The notes under the pieces were generated by a model, which had not been told where the DNA came from, searched no databases, and saw only the letters and a program-made list of their open reading frames with translations. A stretch of DNA of 6,320 nucleotides from Pseudomonadota bacterium (GTDB lineage Bacteria; Pseudomonadota; Alphaproteobacteria; Sphingomonadales; Sphingomonadaceae): the NCBI GenBank assembly GCA_023386515.1, contig JAEWJQ010000108.1, forward strand, positions 1 through 6,320. The letters are read 5' to 3'. Shown here one piece after another: positions 1 to 6,157 of the stretch (position 1 is the stretch's first letter; each line of letters begins with the position of its first letter). The position numbers and the translations under genes are program-made.

Positions 1-1292
1 ACCTTGGTCAGCGCCTCGGAACCCGCGCCGATCAGGGTGGCGCCTTTCACCGGCCGGGCGATCTTGCCATCCTCGATGAGGTAGCCTTCGGTCACGCTGA
101 ATACGAACTTGCCCGAGACGATGTCGACCTGGCCGCCGCCGAACGACTTGGCGAAGATGCCCTTCTTGACCCGGCCCATCAGCTCGGCGGGATCGTCGCG
201 GCCCGCCTTCATGAAGGTGTTGGTCATCCGCGGCATCGGCGCATGCGCGAAGCTTTCGCGGCGACCGTTGCCGGTGGCGGGCACGCCCATCAGCCGCGCG
301 TTGAGGCGGTCCTGCATATAGCCTTTCAGGATGCCATCCTCGATCAGCACCGTCTCGCGCGTCGGCGTGCCCTCGTCGTCGATCGACAGCGAGCCGCGAC
401 GGTCGGGCAGCGAGCCGTCGTCGACGATGGTGATGCCGGGCGCGGCGACCCGCTCGCCGATCCGCCCGGAGAAGGCGCTGGTGCCCTTGCGGTTGAAGTC
501 ACCCTCCAGCCCATGGCCGATCGCCTCGTGCAGCAGCACGCCGGGCCCGCCCGAGCCGCGCAGCACGGTCATCTCGCCGGCCGGGGCCGCGACCGATTCG
601 AGATTGACCAGCGCCTGCGCCAGCGCCTCGTCGATCGCGCGGTTCCAGGTCGCTTCCTCGAACAGCCGGTCATAGAGATAGCGGCCGCCGATCCCGAAGC
701 TGCCCGTCTCGCGCCGGCCGTTGCTCTCTGCGACGATCGACACGTTGAGCCGCACCAGCGGCCGCACGTCGGTGGCGACGAAGCCGTCGGGGCGGACGAT
801 CTCGACCACGCTCCAGCTACCCGACAGGCCGACGGAAACCTGCGCGACGCGCGGATCGCGCGCCCGCGCGGCGGCGTCGATCGCCTGGCACAGATTGACC
901 TTGTCGGCGAAGGGGACGAGGTCGAGCGGGTCGCTGTCAGTGTAGAGGCGATGGTTGGTGCCCTGCGGCGCCGGCGCCTTTGCGGCCTGCGACGGATCGA
1001 TCAGCGCCATCGTCTGCGCGGCCCGCTTGATCGCCGCCTCGCTCAGCTCGTTGGCATGGGCAAAGGCGGTCATCTCGCCCGACACCGCGCGCAGGCCGAA
1101 CCCCGCGCCGGTATCGTAGCTCGCCGTCTTCAGCCGGCCGTCGTCGAAGCCGAACGCCTCGGACCGGCGGTATTGCAGATAGAGTTCGCCATCGTCGGCC
1201 CGGCCGAGCGCATCGGCGGTCAGGCGCTGCGCCCCCTCGGGGCTGAGCTGGTCACGGTAGAGGAACGAGCGGGGATCGGCGGATACGGTCAT
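1..1292 (-). CDS. tldD: TldD metallopeptidase, C-terminal end cut off by window edge
   Basis: TldD is the catalytic subunit of the TldD/TldE (PmbA) zinc peptidase. In enterobacteria the pair degrades unfolded peptides, matures microcin B17 and removes the CcdA antitoxin in the cytoplasm. I translated the reverse strand from ATG at 1292-1290 and read 430 residues without a stop. The metal-binding and catalytic HExxxH motif is HEAIGH at residues 255-260, within the family block LLHEAIGHGLEGDF. Further family blocks are GFGLRAVSGE near residue 70 and KSFGGGQVDIVSGKF near residue 395. E. coli TldD has 481 residues, so about 50 are missing, including the region of the third metal ligand, a cysteine near the C-terminus. 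The start matches the family N-terminus. No Shine-Dalgarno precedes it; a small GC-rich inverted repeat does. It lies 36 nt after the zinc-finger gene on the same strand, so the two are probably co-transcribed. The partner tldE/pmbA is not in view. The family call is certain; the physiological substrate in this organism is unknown. Confidence 0.96.
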   Translation of the reverse strand, partial: MTVSADPRSFLYRDQLSPEGAQRLTADALGRADDGELYLQYRRSEAFGFDDGRLKTASYDTGAGFGLRAVSGEMTAFAHANELSEAAIKRAAQTMALIDPSQAAKAPAPQGTNHRLYTDSDPLDLVPFADKVNLCQAIDAAARARDPRVAQVSVGLSGSWSVVEIVRPDGFVATDVRPLVRLNVSIVAESNGRRETGSFGIGGRYLYDRLFEEATWNRAIDEALAQALVNLESVAAPAGEMTVLRGSGGPGVLLHEAIGHGLEGDFNRKGTSAFSGRIGERVAAPGITIVDDGSLPDRRGSLSIDDEGTPTRETVLIEDGILKGYMQDRLNARLMGVPATGNGRRESFAHAPMPRMTNTFMKAGRDDPAELMGRVKKGIFAKSFGGGQVDIVSGKFVFSVTEGYLIEDGKIARPVKGATLIGAGSEALTK

Positions 1293-1294
1293 GC

Positions 1295-1310
1295 GCGCCA
1301 ATATAGGCGC
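1295..1310 (-). promoter_or_regulatory. Inverted repeat / possible -10 element just before tldD
   Basis: On the minus strand, GCGCC and GGCGC arms (5 bp) flank the 6-nt spacer TATATT, ending two bases before the tldD ATG. TATATT differs from the bacterial -10 consensus TATAAT at one position. It is placed so that transcription would begin at about the start codon, giving a leaderless mRNA. No convincing -35 is visible 16-19 bp upstream. Alternatively the arms form a hairpin in a longer transcript from the zinc-finger gene. Both readings are inference. Confidence 0.25.
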
Positions 1311-1328
1311 CCGATCCGCGGGGGCTAG

Positions 1329-1565
1329 TTAGCGCGGGCTGGCGCCTTCTGAAATATCGGGCAGCGACGCCGGGTCGACGCCGTCGGCGGGGCCGCCGAT
1401 CAGCACGAAGCGGCGATCGCAATAGCCGCAATCGATATAGCCGTGCTCGTCGATCTGCAGGAAGACGCGCGGATGGCCGAGCGCAGCCCCGCCGGGAATG
1501 TCGGTGGCGCCGTCGCAGGCGACGCGGCGTTGGGAGACACGGACGACTTCGGGCGGCGGAACCAT
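1329..1565 (-). CDS. Small CHCC-type zinc-finger protein (NDUFS6-like family)
   Basis: This is a 78-residue protein of the zinc-finger CHCC family (Pfam zf-CHCC). The family includes the mitochondrial complex I accessory subunit NDUFS6 and many short, uncharacterised alphaproteobacterial proteins. The pattern is clear: RRVACDG with Cys17, ALGHPRVFLQI with His31, and CGYCDRRFVL with Cys46 and Cys49. These four residues form the expected zinc site. The C-terminal 20 or so residues are a Pro/Gly/Asp-rich tail with no recognised motif. I chose the ATG at 1565-1563 because it puts the conserved core about 15 residues from the N-terminus, as in relatives. Reading further upstream gives only low-complexity Arg/Ala sequence through the intergenic repeat. 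There is no obvious ribosome binding site. In alphaproteobacteria a related protein belongs to complex I, but no respiratory gene lies nearby, so a role in complex I assembly is possible but not shown. It probably shares a transcript with tldD. Confidence 0.88.
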   Translation of the reverse strand: MVPPPEVVRVSQRRVACDGATDIPGGAALGHPRVFLQIDEHGYIDCGYCDRRFVLIGGPADGVDPASLPDISEGASPR

Positions 1566-1680
1566 GCCGCGGGCGATAGCGCGTTCGGGCCCGGCCCCGC
1601 AAGACCTTCGGAGCCTTCCAGCCAGCACCGTCCACCCAGCGCCTTCCACCGTGCGACCGATGCGCCTATGCGCTGGTGCC
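1566..1680. promoter_or_regulatory. Divergent intergenic region (zinc-finger gene / ABC ATPase)
   Basis: These 115 bases separate two start codons pointing away from each other, so promoters for both transcription units should lie here. I find no good sigma-70 pair in either direction. The nearest is TATGCG at 1667-1672, eight bases before the ATPase ATG, with a poor -35 (TTCCAC) 17 bp upstream. Neither flanking gene has a clear Shine-Dalgarno. The dominant structure is a 14-bp tandem repeat at 1609-1650, listed separately. Confidence 0.5.
1609..1650. repeat. Three-unit imperfect 14-bp tandem repeat
   Basis: Three adjacent 14-bp units are seen. Read on the minus strand they are GGTGGAAGGCGCTG (1650-1637), GGTGGACGGTGCTG (1636-1623) and GCTGGAAGGCTCCG (1622-1609). 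The first two agree at 12 of 14 positions; the third agrees with the first at 11 of 14. The core is roughly GGTGGAnGGnGCTG. Fourteen base pairs is more than one helical turn, so the units would not sit on the same face of the helix. The repeat sits midway between divergent starts and could be an operator array or a chance duplication. Confidence 0.55.
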
Positions 1681-2616
1681 ATGACCGACGCCGCCATCAG
1701 CATCCGCGATCTCTGCAAGACCTATTCCGGGATCAAGGGCGCCCCCGGCAAGCGCGCGCTGGACGGCGTCACCTTCGACGTGCCGCGCGGCCAGATCTTC
1801 GGCCTGCTCGGCCCCAATGGCGCCGGCAAGTCGACGCTGATCAACATCCTGGCCGGGCTGGTCAACAAGACCAGCGGTTCGGCCAGCATCTGGGGCTTCG
1901 ACATCGACGCGCATCCGCGCAACGCCAAGGCGTCGATCGGCATCGTCAACCAGGAAATCCTGTTCGACCCCTTCTTCACCCCTGTCGAGACGCTGGAGAT
2001 CCAGGCCGGGCTGTATGGCGTGCCGAAAGCCGAGCGCAAGAGCCTCGACCTGCTCCGCGCGGTGCATCTCGAGGACAAGGCCAATGCCTATGCGCGCACC
2101 CTGTCGGGCGGCATGAAGCGGCGGCTGATGGTCGCCAAGGCGATGGTCCATTCGCCGCCGGTCCTCGTCCTCGACGAGCCGACCGCGGGCGTCGACATCC
2201 AACTGCGCCAGCAACTCTGGGCCTATGTCCGCGAGCTCAACCAGGCCGGCGTGACGGTGGTGCTGACCACCCACTACCTCGAGGAAGCCGAGGAACTGTG
2301 CGACCGGATCGCGATCATCAACCAGGGCCGCCTCGTCGCCAACGAACCGACGCGCGAGCTGGTCGGCAAGGCGCAGGAGAAACTGGTCGCGGTGACGGTC
2401 GACCGCGACCTGACCGAGGCGCCAGCCGCTCCCTGTTTCGAGAAGATCGTGCTGAAGGGCGCGCGGACGCTGGAGATCACCAACAGCAAGGACAAGGTCA
2501 ACGCCGGCGAGGTGCTCGCCGCGGTGACCCGCGAGGGCCTCGGCATCGTCGACGTGACGACGCGCGAGGCGGATCTGGAGGACGTGTTCCTCAGCCTGAC
2601 CCGGTCGAATGGGTGA
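1681..2616 (+). CDS. ABC-2-type transporter ATP-binding protein
   Basis: This 311-residue protein is a complete ABC ATPase of the CcmA/YadG-like class (COG1131). Such proteins power ABC-2 exporters of drugs, lipids or polysaccharides at the inner membrane. All motifs are intact: Walker A GPNGAGKST at 44-52, Q-loop Gln91, signature LSGGM at 141-145, Walker B VLVLDEP at 161-167 with catalytic Glu166, D-loop AGVD to 172, and H-loop His198 in TTHYLEEAEE. A C-terminal domain of about 90 residues follows and ends in the usual DLEDVFLSLT block. I chose the ATG at 1681 because the ABC domain begins at residue 6. The ATG at 1660 would only add seven unrelated residues. There is no clear Shine-Dalgarno. 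No ABC-2 permease gene follows: the next gene is nadB, 52 nt downstream, and the upstream neighbour is divergent. The membrane partner must be encoded elsewhere. The substrate cannot be inferred. Classification is firm; function beyond ATP-driven transport is open. Confidence 0.93.
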   Translation: MTDAAISIRDLCKTYSGIKGAPGKRALDGVTFDVPRGQIFGLLGPNGAGKSTLINILAGLVNKTSGSASIWGFDIDAHPRNAKASIGIVNQEILFDPFFTPVETLEIQAGLYGVPKAERKSLDLLRAVHLEDKANAYARTLSGGMKRRLMVAKAMVHSPPVLVLDEPTAGVDIQLRQQLWAYVRELNQAGVTVVLTTHYLEEAEELCDRIAIINQGRLVANEPTRELVGKAQEKLVAVTVDRDLTEAPAAPCFEKIVLKGARTLEITNSKDKVNAGEVLAAVTREGLGIVDVTTREADLEDVFLSLTRSNG

Positions 2617-2672
2617 TGGACGATAACGGCGGATGCCCTTTCCCCGTCCGCACATGGGAGAGGATGTCGTGA
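2616..2672 (+). CDS. Possible 18-codon coupling ORF between the ATPase gene and nadB
   Basis: An ATG overlaps the ATPase stop codon (TGATG, 2614-2618) and opens an 18-codon frame, MDDNGGCPFPVRTWERMS. It ends in a TGA that overlaps the nadB start (GTGA, 2669-2672). It therefore fills the whole intergenic gap and crosses the stem that can hide the nadB ribosome binding site. No homology is recognised, and so short an open frame is easily accidental at this GC content. A role would be in passing ribosomes on to nadB rather than in the peptide itself. Confidence 0.18.
   Translation: MDDNGGCPFPVRTWERMS
2637..2663 (+). promoter_or_regulatory. Hairpin that can sequester the nadB ribosome binding site
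   Basis: CCTTTCCC at 2637-2644 can pair with GGGAGAGG at 2656-2663. This gives an 8-bp stem, with one G-U pair, around an 11-base loop. The right arm is the nadB Shine-Dalgarno itself. In the folded mRNA the site would be hidden, and a ribosome leaving the upstream frame would open it. Pairing was checked by hand; no folding energy was computed. Confidence 0.4.
2656..2663 (+). promoter_or_regulatory. Ribosome binding site deciding the nadB start
   Basis: GGGAGAGG is a strong anti-16S match and ends five bases before the GTG at 2669. It supports that GTG over the in-frame ATGs at 2633 and 2654, which have no comparable site ahead of them. The second of these ATGs touches the site itself. Confidence 0.7.
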
Positions 2673-4261
2673 CCACGGCCGCCTCTTCCTCCGACGTGCT
2701 GATCGTCGGCTCCGGCGCGGCGGGGCTGACCGCGGCGCTGAACCTGGCGGACCGGTTCCGCGTCACCGTGCTCGCCAAGGGCGCGCTGAACGAGGGATCG
2801 ACCGCCTGGGCGCAGGGCGGGATCGCCGCGGTGCTGGAGCCCGGCGACACGTTCGACAACCATGTTGAGGACACGATGGTCGCCGGCGCCGGTCTCAACG
2901 ACCGTGACGTCGTCGAGTTCGTCGTCGGCGCGGCGCCGGCCGCGATCGCGCGGCTGCAGCAGCTCGGCGTGCCCTTCGCGATGGACGGCAACGCCCTCCA
3001 CCTGACCCGCGAGGGCGGCCACAGCCACCGCCGCATCGTCCATGTCGCCGATGCTACCGGCTGGGCGGTACAGGAGGCGCTGCAAAAGGCGGCCGAAGCC
3101 CATCCCAACATCACCCTCGTACCCGATCAGGTCGCGATCGACCTCGCCACCAGCCGGCACGAGCAACGCTATTCCGGCGCGGGCAACGTCTGGGGCGTCT
3201 ATGCGGTCGACCGGCGGACGGGCACCGTCAACCTCTACACCGCCCGCGCGACGATCCTCGCCACCGGCGGCGCGGGGCGCACCTATCTCTTCTCCACCGC
3301 GCCGCGCGGCGCGCCCGGCGACGGCATCGCCATGGCGTGGCGGGCGGGCTGTCGCGTCTCCAACATGGAGATGATGCAGTTCCACCCGACCTGCCTCTAC
3401 AATCTCGAGGTCAAGAACTTCCTGATCACCGAGGCGGTGCGCGGCGAGGGCGGGCGGCTGATCAACCCGGTCACGGGCAAGCGCTTCATGACCTATTATG
3501 ACGCCGAGCGGATGGAGCTGGCGCCACGCGACGTCGTGGCGCGCGCGATCGATGCCGAGATCAAGCGCTACGGCCTCGACTATGTTCACCTCGACATCAG
3601 TCACATGCCGCCCGATTTCGTGCGCGGCCACTTCCCGAACATCTACGATAAGCTGATCGGGCTGGGCATCGACATGACCCGCGCCCCGATCCCCGTGGTG
3701 CCGGCGCAGCATTATACCTGCGGCGGTATCGTCATCGATCGCGACGGGCGCACCGACCTGCCCGGCCTCTATGCGGCGGGCGAATGCACCGAGAGCGGGC
3801 TGCACGGCGCGAATCGGCTAGCCTCCAATTCGCTGCTCGAATGTTTCGTGTTCGGCGAGGCCTGTGCCGATCATATCGCGGCGCATTGGGACAGCCTGCC
3901 GCCAGTGCCGGTGATCCGGCCGTGGGACGAGAGCCGCGTCACCGACTCGGACGAAGAGGTCGTGATCAAGCAGAACTGGACCGAGATCCGCCGCTTCATG
4001 TGGAATTACGTCGGAATCGTCCGCACCACCAAGCGGCTGGAGCGGGCGCAGCACCGCATCACCATGCTGACCGAGGAAGTGGCGGACTATTATGGGCACT
4101 TCCGGGTGACGCCCGACCTGATCGAGTTGCGCAACCTGTTGCAGACCGCCGAGCTGATCGTGCGGTCCGCGCTGCGCCGGCACGAAAGCCGCGGGCTGCA
4201 CTATACGCGCGATTGGCCGGCAATGCTGCCGGAGGCGGTGGATACGGTGCTGGTGCCGTAA
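2669..4261 (+). CDS. nadB: L-aspartate oxidase (NadB)
   Basis: NadB is an FAD flavoprotein that oxidises L-aspartate to iminoaspartate, which NadA condenses with dihydroxyacetone phosphate to quinolinate for NAD synthesis in the cytoplasm. From the GTG at 2669 it has 530 residues; E. coli NadB has 540. Seen in order: the FAD-binding GSGAAG at 14-19, STAWAQGGIAA at 44-54, FHPTCLY with His239, APRDVVARAID with Arg287, AQHYTCGGI with His348, and the block GANRLASNSLLE with Arg383. By my reading these four residues correspond to E. coli His244, Arg290, His351 and Arg386. The helical C-terminal domain typical of the succinate dehydrogenase/fumarate reductase flavoprotein superfamily follows. The N-terminal and GLYAAGECTESGLHGANR blocks favour aspartate oxidase over a succinate dehydrogenase flavoprotein. 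The start is supported by a strong Shine-Dalgarno. nadA and nadC are not adjacent in the window. It probably shares a transcript with the upstream ATPase, possibly under translational coupling. Confidence 0.96.
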   Translation: MTTAASSSDVLIVGSGAAGLTAALNLADRFRVTVLAKGALNEGSTAWAQGGIAAVLEPGDTFDNHVEDTMVAGAGLNDRDVVEFVVGAAPAAIARLQQLGVPFAMDGNALHLTREGGHSHRRIVHVADATGWAVQEALQKAAEAHPNITLVPDQVAIDLATSRHEQRYSGAGNVWGVYAVDRRTGTVNLYTARATILATGGAGRTYLFSTAPRGAPGDGIAMAWRAGCRVSNMEMMQFHPTCLYNLEVKNFLITEAVRGEGGRLINPVTGKRFMTYYDAERMELAPRDVVARAIDAEIKRYGLDYVHLDISHMPPDFVRGHFPNIYDKLIGLGIDMTRAPIPVVPAQHYTCGGIVIDRDGRTDLPGLYAAGECTESGLHGANRLASNSLLECFVFGEACADHIAAHWDSLPPVPVIRPWDESRVTDSDEEVVIKQNWTEIRRFMWNYVGIVRTTKRLERAQHRITMLTEEVADYYGHFRVTPDLIELRNLLQTAELIVRSALRRHESRGLHYTRDWPAMLPEAVDTVLVP

Positions 4262-4277
4262 TCCCGCAGACACAGCC

Positions 4278-4303
4278 GTCATCCCTGCCTGCACGGGCAT
4301 GAC
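4278..4303. terminator. Hairpin in convergent gap, REP-like, possible terminator
   Basis: GTCATCCC (4278-4285) can pair with GGG-C-ATGAC (4295-4303), giving an 8-bp stem with one bulged C and a nine-base loop. It starts 17 bases after the nadB stop, in the gap where nadB and the opposing gene converge. No T-run follows on either strand, so classical intrinsic termination is weakly supported. The GTCATCCC...GGGATGAC type of palindrome is a common dispersed intergenic repeat in proteobacteria, so this may be a degenerate copy. Confidence 0.4.
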
Positions 4304-4306
4304 GAG

Positions 4307-4321
4307 AGGGGCGAGGCCCCT
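4307..4321. terminator. Second hairpin overlapping the stop codon of the TPP enzyme gene
   Basis: AGGGGC and GCCCCT form a perfect 6-bp stem around the loop GAG. The stem reaches into the TAG stop codon (4322-4320) of the minus-strand gene. There is no following T-run. With the neighbouring hairpin it could help end transcription from either side, but it may simply reflect GC richness. Confidence 0.3.
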
Positions 4322-6119
4322 AGCCCGTCACCTCCTTGAACAATTGCCGCGCCGTGTCGGCGATGACCTGCGCCGCGCCGCGATCGCCCTTCGCCATCGA
4401 CGACAGGAACGCCTTCGCCTGTTGCAGCGTGACATGCGGCGGCAATGGCGCGACATTGGGGTCGGTCTTGACCTCGAGGATCACCGGCCGGTCCGCCGCC
4501 AGCGCCATGTCCCAGGCATCGGCGAGGTCCTCCGGCCGGTCGACGAAGATGCCCTTCAGCCCGATCAGCTCGGCGAACTTGGCATAGGGCACGTCGGGCA
4601 GGTCCTGCGTCGTTTCGAAGCGCGGATTGCCCTCCATCACCCGCTGTTCCCAGGTCACCTCGTTGAGATCCTGGTTGTTGAACACGCAGACGACGAAGCG
4701 CGGGTCGGCCCAGCGCCGCCAGTATTTCTGCACCGTGATCATCTCGGCGAGGTTGTTCATCTGCATCGCCCCGTCGCCGACCAGCGCCACCACCGGCCGC
4801 GTCGGATGGGCGAACTTGGCCGCGATCGCATAGGGCACCGCCGCTCCCATCGAGGCGAGCCCGCCCGACAGCGACGAACGCTGGCCGCGCTTCACCTTGA
4901 AGTCGCGTGCATACCAATTGGCGCAGCTGCCCGAATCGGAAGTGACGATCGCGTCGGCGGGCAGGCGCGGCGACATGTCCCAGACGACGCGCTGCGGGTT
5001 GACCGGATCGGCGGCGGCGTGCGCCCGCTCCTCCAGCACCTGCCACCAATGCGCGACGCCCGTTTCGATACGCTCACGCCAGCTGCGGTCGCCCTTGGCG
5101 GCGATCAGCGGGATCAGCGCCGCCAGCGTCTCCTGCGCGCCGCCGTGCAGCGGCACGTCCGCCGGATAGCGCAGCGACAGCATGCCGGCGTCGATGTCGA
5201 TCTGCACGCATTTGGCCTGGCCGTCGGGCGGCAGGAACTCCGCCCAGGGAAAGCCGGTGCCGATCATCAGCAGCGTGTCGCAACCCGCCATCATGTCCGA
5301 CGACGGCTTGGTGCCGAGCAGGCCGATCGCGCCGGTGACGAAGGGCAGCTCGTCGGGCAGCACGTCCTTGCCGAGCAGCGCCTTGGCGACACCGGCGCCG
5401 AGCAGGTCGGCGATCCGCACCACCTCGTCCGCCGCGTCGCGCGCGCCGGCGCCGATCAGGATCGCGACCTTCTTGCCGGCATTGAGCAGGTCGGCGGCGC
5501 GGCGCAGCTCCACATCCTGCGGAACGACGCGCGGCCGCACATAGCCCGGGCCCGAGCGGGTGAAGCCGTGCGCGACCTCGGGCTCGCTATAGGGCTGGTC
5601 CTGCACGTCCTTCGGCAGCACCACCACGCCGACGCCGTTGCGGGCGACCGCGGTGCGGATCGACCGGTCGGTGACGTGGCGCAGCTGTGCCGGCGCCGCG
5701 ACCTCCTGCACGTAATCGGCGACATCGGCGAAGATGCGGTCGAGGTTGAGCTCCTGCTGGTAGCTGGCACCGCGCACCGTCACCTCCGCCTGGCCGGCGA
5801 TCGCGAAGACCGGGACGTGGTCGAGCTTGGCGTCGTACAGGCCGGTGAGCAGGTGCGTCGCGCCGGGGCCGCCGGTCGACAGGCAGACGCCGATCTCGCC
5901 GGTGAACTTGGCGTGGGCGCTGGCCATGAAGGCCGCCATCTCCTCGTGGCGGACCTGAATGAACTCGATTCCCGGTTCATCGCTCTTGGCATCCGCCGTC
6001 TCGGCGCGCTGCAGGGCACCGAGCACGCCGTTGATGCCGTCGCCGGAATAGCCGTAGATGCGGGTCACGCCCCACGCCTTCAGGCGCTGCACGAAGAAGT
6101 CGCTGGTCATCGTCGCCAT
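4320..6119 (-). CDS. Thiamine-pyrophosphate-dependent enzyme, pyruvate oxidase (PoxB)-like
   Basis: The 599-residue protein has the three-domain layout of the acetolactate synthase / pyruvate oxidase family. The N-terminal pyrimidine-binding domain (about 5-180) carries IYGYSGDGINGV and RHEEMAAF, whose Glu59 is the likely catalytic glutamate. The middle domain (about 200-340) contains DTLLMIGTGFPW, resembling the FAD-holding part of E. coli PoxB. The pyrophosphate domain (about 380-550) has GDG at 448-450 and NN at 481-482 for TPP and Mg. The C-terminal PPHVTLQQAKAF also parallels PoxB, and the protein ends in a potentially amphipathic helix, as PoxB does where it binds membrane. PoxB decarboxylates pyruvate to acetate and CO2 and passes electrons to quinone; that activity is inferred here. 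Related proteins are usually called simply thiamine pyrophosphate-requiring enzymes, so another 2-oxo acid could be the substrate. GDG and NN are about six residues farther apart than in PoxB. ATG 6119 is supported by a Shine-Dalgarno at 6128-6133. It is convergent with nadB and stands alone. Confidence 0.88.
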   Translation of the reverse strand: MATMTSDFFVQRLKAWGVTRIYGYSGDGINGVLGALQRAETADAKSDEPGIEFIQVRHEEMAAFMASAHAKFTGEIGVCLSTGGPGATHLLTGLYDAKLDHVPVFAIAGQAEVTVRGASYQQELNLDRIFADVADYVQEVAAPAQLRHVTDRSIRTAVARNGVGVVVLPKDVQDQPYSEPEVAHGFTRSGPGYVRPRVVPQDVELRRAADLLNAGKKVAILIGAGARDAADEVVRIADLLGAGVAKALLGKDVLPDELPFVTGAIGLLGTKPSSDMMAGCDTLLMIGTGFPWAEFLPPDGQAKCVQIDIDAGMLSLRYPADVPLHGGAQETLAALIPLIAAKGDRSWRERIETGVAHWWQVLEERAHAAADPVNPQRVVWDMSPRLPADAIVTSDSGSCANWYARDFKVKRGQRSSLSGGLASMGAAVPYAIAAKFAHPTRPVVALVGDGAMQMNNLAEMITVQKYWRRWADPRFVVCVFNNQDLNEVTWEQRVMEGNPRFETTQDLPDVPYAKFAELIGLKGIFVDRPEDLADAWDMALAADRPVILEVKTDPNVAPLPPHVTLQQAKAFLSSMAKGDRGAAQVIADTARQLFKEVTG

Positions 6120-6127
6120 GGCGCATG

Positions 6128-6133
6128 TCCTTC
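6128..6133 (-). promoter_or_regulatory. Ribosome binding site of the TPP enzyme gene
   Basis: On the minus strand GAAGGA lies eight bases before the ATG at 6119. It supports that start over the in-frame ATG three codons later. Confidence 0.65.
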
Positions 6134-6157
6134 AATTTCAAGCCGGATGTCGCGCCC

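Noticed and set aside
243..1328. 361-codon open frame on the plus strand
   Set aside because: It is antisense to tldD, which has clear catalytic motifs on the minus strand; the product is low-complexity Arg/Ala/Asp-rich sequence.
1498..1680. 61-residue N-terminal extension of the ABC ATPase
   Set aside because: The frame is open upstream but passes through the zinc-finger gene on the other strand and the tandem repeat; the ABC domain begins right after the ATG at 1681.
1566..1718. 51-residue N-terminal extension of the zinc-finger protein
   Set aside because: The extended sequence is low complexity, crosses the intergenic repeat and overlaps the ATPase start; family members begin close to the core.
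1666..3114. 482-codon open frame on the minus strand
   Set aside because: It runs antisense across two unrelated real genes (ABC ATPase and nadB) and their gap, and shows no family resemblance.
2591..3805. 404-codon open frame on the minus strand
   Set aside because: It is antisense to nadB with typical shadow composition and no motif.
6131..6142. Sigma-32-like CTTGAAA upstream of the TPP enzyme gene (minus strand)
   Set aside because: A matching -10 would have to fall around or inside the start codon, and no suitable sequence is there.
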